This document shows positions 6,510-6,750 of a stretch of DNA of 6,750 nucleotides, in pieces (position 1 is the first letter of the stretch; each line of letters begins with the position of its first letter). Under the pieces are notes generated by a model. That model made no database searches. It was not told the DNA's origin and saw nothing but the letters and a program-made list of their open reading frames with translations. The stretch is from Deltaproteobacteria bacterium (GTDB lineage Bacteria; Desulfobacterota; GWC2-55-46). Location: NCBI GenBank assembly GCA_021825035.1, contig JAKAIQ010000121.1:1-6750 (forward strand), given 5' to 3'. The position numbers and the translations under genes are program-made.

Positions 6510-6750
6510 CTACCAGCCGAGTTTCAGCCTCTCGGCCACCCTTTCCGGAAGTCCCGCGGCCAATATCTTTTCCGTCGTTCGCTGAATGTCGTACTGTATC
6601 CTGTAAAAAATAAACTCAGACTTCCTTGAGTCGTAGATTAAAAACGGAGCCCTCGGGTCCCTGTCCCTCGGTTGTCCAAGGCCGCCTGGATTTACAAGGT
6701 AGTTAATCCCTTTCGTTATCTTGAGTGTGGCGTCAAGGTTTAGGATTACC
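6510..6750 (-). CDS. YfcE/MJ0936-type metallophosphoesterase, C-terminal part (5' end beyond window)
   Basis: The complement gives an open frame of 79 codons from the window edge to a TAG (complement of 6510-6512). The segment INYLVNPGGLGQPRDRDPR, then a beta-rich stretch with YRIQYDI, then AAGLPERVAERL, is the usual C-terminal pattern of small calcineurin-like phosphoesterases of the YfcE/MJ0936 family. In these the NPG loop follows the metal-binding GHTH motif, and the AGLP helix ends the protein. The metal ligands themselves (DxH, GDxxD, GNHD, GHTH) lie outside the window, so catalytic competence cannot be judged. Members are Mn-dependent phosphodiesterases with poorly defined natural substrates. 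It converges with moaA with only 7 nt between stops. I translated this frame by hand; family confidence is good, exact function unknown. Confidence 0.85.
   Translation of the reverse strand, partial: VILNLDATLKITKGINYLVNPGGLGQPRDRDPRAPFLIYDSRKSEFIFYRIQYDIQRTTEKILAAGLPERVAERLKLGW

Noticed and set aside
1..6750. Search for a CRISPR array, tRNA, insertion sequence ends, toxin-antitoxin pair or other novel system
   Set aside because: No regularly spaced repeats, cloverleaf-like segments, transposase frames or unexplained gene clusters were seen. Nearly all the DNA is accounted for by known housekeeping families.

Overview
This 6.75 kb window looks like an ordinary housekeeping stretch of a chromosome from a Gram-negative bacterium. 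All the genes are of recognisable families, they are tightly packed, and base composition looks moderate and fairly even apart from one AT-rich divergent intergenic region. The pairing of a long bifunctional Rel (RelA/SpoT type) with ridA, close to rpmB, and a class A PBP of the PBP1A type with an inserted OB-like domain, fit a deltaproteobacterial (Desulfobacterota/Geobacter-like) or related lineage. That placement is an inference from memory of gene order, not something the sequence proves.

Layout: (1) positions 1-188, + strand, the nearly complete 3' part of rpmB (ribosomal protein L28, zinc-ribbon form). (2) A short convergent gap holding a hairpin that can serve both directions. (3) 247-633, - strand, ridA (enamine/imine deaminase), starting at TTG behind a strong ribosome binding site. 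(4) 658-2853, - strand, rel, a full-length bifunctional (p)ppGpp synthetase/hydrolase; ridA follows it after 24 nt, so the two are probably one rel-ridA operon. (5) 2854-3067, a 214-nt AT-rich divergent promoter region. (6) 3068-5500, + strand, a class A penicillin-binding protein with intact glycosyltransferase and transpeptidase motifs. (7) 5510-6502, + strand, moaA (GTP 3',8-cyclase, molybdenum cofactor synthesis), 9 nt after the PBP stop and probably co-transcribed with it. (8) 6510-6750, - strand, the C-terminal 79 codons of a YfcE/MJ0936-type metallophosphoesterase running off the right edge, its stop only 7 nt from the moaA stop.

The genes serve separate core processes: translation (L28), stringent-response signalling (Rel), metabolite damage control (RidA), cell-wall synthesis (PBP1A-like) and cofactor synthesis (MoaA). 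I found no mobile element, CRISPR array, tRNA, rRNA, toxin-antitoxin or defence system, and no evidence of a previously undescribed system. The points most worth a second look are in gene expression: rel has no visible Shine-Dalgarno sequence and has a candidate promoter so close to its ATG that its mRNA could be leaderless; two of the four genes whose starts lie in the window appear to use TTG; and both convergent junctions are very compact.
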